Shown here one piece after another: positions 63,029 to 64,000 of a DNA stretch of 64,000 nt. The stretch is from the NCBI GenBank assembly GCA_040217575.1, contig JAVJPW010000002.1:1-64000 (forward strand), given 5' to 3'. The stretch comes from Pacificispira sp040217575. Its GTDB lineage: Bacteria > Pseudomonadota > Alphaproteobacteria > UBA8366 > Aestuariispiraceae. Position numbers and translations under genes: made by a program. The notes below the pieces were generated by a model. It saw nothing but the letters and a program-made list of their open reading frames with translations. It was not told where the DNA came from and made no database searches. Within the stretch, counting starts at the first letter, position 1. Each line of letters starts with the position of its first letter.

Positions 63029-64000
63029 ATGATCAGCGAAGAAATGAACCGCACTTTGACGCGCACCGGACCGGGCAGCGAAGCAGGCGCGGTCCTGCGC
63101 CGATATTGGCAGCCGGTTGCCCTGGTCGATGAATTCAAGGGCGACCGCCCGGTCCGGCCGGTGACGCTGTTGGGCGAACGGCTGGTGGCTTTTCGTGACA
63201 AGGACGGCACTTATGGCCTGATTGACCGGCATTGTCCGCATCGCGGCGCCGACCTGTGTTATGGACGCCTGGAAGACGGCGGCATTCGCTGCCCGTTTCA
63301 TGGCTGGCGCTTCGGTACCGACGGGGCCTGCCTGGAGACGCCGGCGGAACCGGAAAACAGCCGGCTGCATACCCGGGTCAGGACGACCGCCTATCCCTGT
63401 ATCGAACGTAACGGCATCGTCTTCGGCTATCTGGGGCCGTTGGCGGACGGCGAAGACCCGCCCGAGTTCCCTGCCCTGGACTGTTTCAATGCGCCGGAGA
63501 CGCACACTTTCGCCTTCAAAGGGTTGATCGAATGCAACTGGCTTCAGGCGCTAGAGGTCGGAATCGACCCCGCGCATGCATCCTTCCTGCATCGCTATCT
63601 GGAAGATGACGATCCGAACGAAGGATACGGCAAGCAGTTCCGCGATTTTGTCGGCGACACGGACATTCCGATGACTCGTATTCTGCGCGACTTCCCGCGC
63701 CCGAAGATCGAGGTGGAGGAAACCGACTTCGGCCTGCAAATCCGCGCCCTGCGGGACCTGAAGGGGGAGGCGATGCATGTCCGCATCACGAACCAAATCT
63801 TTCCGCAGGCCATCGTCATCCCGATGTCGAACGAAATGACGATCACCCAATGGCATGTCCCGGTCGATGATGTGACCTGTTACTGGTATGCGATCTTTAC
63901 CAGTTTCGGGAAACCGGTGGACCATGATCTGATGCGCGAACAACGCCTGCAGCTTTACGAACTCCCGGACTATGTTCCGAAGATCGGCAAGCGCAACAAT
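63029..64000 (+). CDS. Rieske [2Fe-2S] aromatic ring-hydroxylating oxygenase, alpha subunit (partial)
   Basis: Open to the right edge (324 codons, no stop). Rieske motif CPHRGADLCYGRLEDG (CxH) with CPFHGW (CxxH) around residues 70-95; mononuclear iron motif GIDPAHASFLH near residue 180. Resembles phthalate/vanillate-type dioxygenases or demethylases. GAGGGGG precedes the ATG. Companion reductase is not visible. Confidence 0.9.
   Translation, partial: MISEEMNRTLTRTGPGSEAGAVLRRYWQPVALVDEFKGDRPVRPVTLLGERLVAFRDKDGTYGLIDRHCPHRGADLCYGRLEDGGIRCPFHGWRFGTDGACLETPAEPENSRLHTRVRTTAYPCIERNGIVFGYLGPLADGEDPPEFPALDCFNAPETHTFAFKGLIECNWLQALEVGIDPAHASFLHRYLEDDDPNEGYGKQFRDFVGDTDIPMTRILRDFPRPKIEVEETDFGLQIRALRDLKGEAMHVRITNQIFPQAIVIPMSNEMTITQWHVPVDDVTCYWYAIFTSFGKPVDHDLMREQRLQLYELPDYVPKIGKRNN

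Noticed and set aside
1..64000. Prophage, insertion sequence or CRISPR array
   Set aside because: No transposase, integrase, cas gene or regularly spaced repeat was found; the only foreign-looking pieces are the island at 15136-16215 and the first half of the MsbA-like gene.

Overview
This 64 kb window is high-GC chromosomal DNA from an alphaproteobacterium, most likely a Rhodospirillales-like organism. The evidence is the lptC-lptA-lptB-rpoN-hpf-ptsN gene order, the short RNase D next to a KpsF-type isomerase, the Kdo/lipid A cluster, and an alphaproteobacterial-style rRNA leader. The genus cannot be fixed from sequence alone. Genes are dense, with many ATGA/TGATG overlaps.

Layout. 1-248: promoter and leader of a ribosomal RNA operon that leaves the window on the left (minus strand). 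617-3042: secreted M23 peptidase and a secreted FGE-sulfatase-domain protein that seems to start at CTG. 3135-8935: lipid A / Kdo cluster (MsbA-like exporter, DUF374 acyltransferase, waaA, lpxK, LpxL-like acyltransferase). 8958-15135: methyltransferase, second M23 protein, xseA, purD, small membrane protein, pmbA. 15136-16215: an AT-rich single-gene island encoding a dCTP-deaminase/dUTPase-fold protein with a membrane anchor. 16261-18000: fhs. 18241-23079: tungstate transporter tupBCA, a membrane class III cyclase and moaA. 23086-26025: a complete siaA-B-C-D signalling operon. 26200: tRNA-Leu(CAA). 26568-29523: hybrid histidine kinase plus a dCache sensor protein. 29652-32900: TPR protein, RNase D, arabinose-5-phosphate isomerase. 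32936-39160: lptC, lptA, lptB (with a long disordered extension), rpoN, hpf, ptsN. 39297-42124: lipoprotein, MFS and TauE/SafE transporters. 42138-48922: secreted trypsin-like protease, a giant hybrid histidine kinase broken at a GA repeat, an exported protein of unknown function, nudC. 48954-52533: a helix-turn-helix/prephenate dehydratase fusion with its own palindromic operator, an RHH/J-domain fusion, an XRE regulator, a conserved unknown. 52530-58807: kinase-like protein and cobalamin lower-ligand genes (cobT, cobS, cobC, cobU, cobW). 58804-61444: rsmB-like methyltransferase, zincin, phhB, lipoprotein. 61601-64000: pobA and a divergent Rieske oxygenase around a 20-bp palindrome, the second running off the right end.

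Functional themes: outer-membrane lipopolysaccharide (Kdo synthesis, lipid A assembly and Lpt export are split between two clusters); metal cofactors (tungstate uptake, molybdopterin, cobalamin); and signalling (Sia partner switch, c-di-GMP, cAMP-type cyclase, two hybrid kinases). The most unusual items are the membrane-tethered DCD-like protein with its catalytic glutamate replaced, the (GA)6 frameshift that may be phase variable, the HTH-PheA fusion with a leaderless-type promoter, the LptB extension, and the base-composition break inside the MsbA-like gene. No insertion sequence, prophage or CRISPR array was seen.
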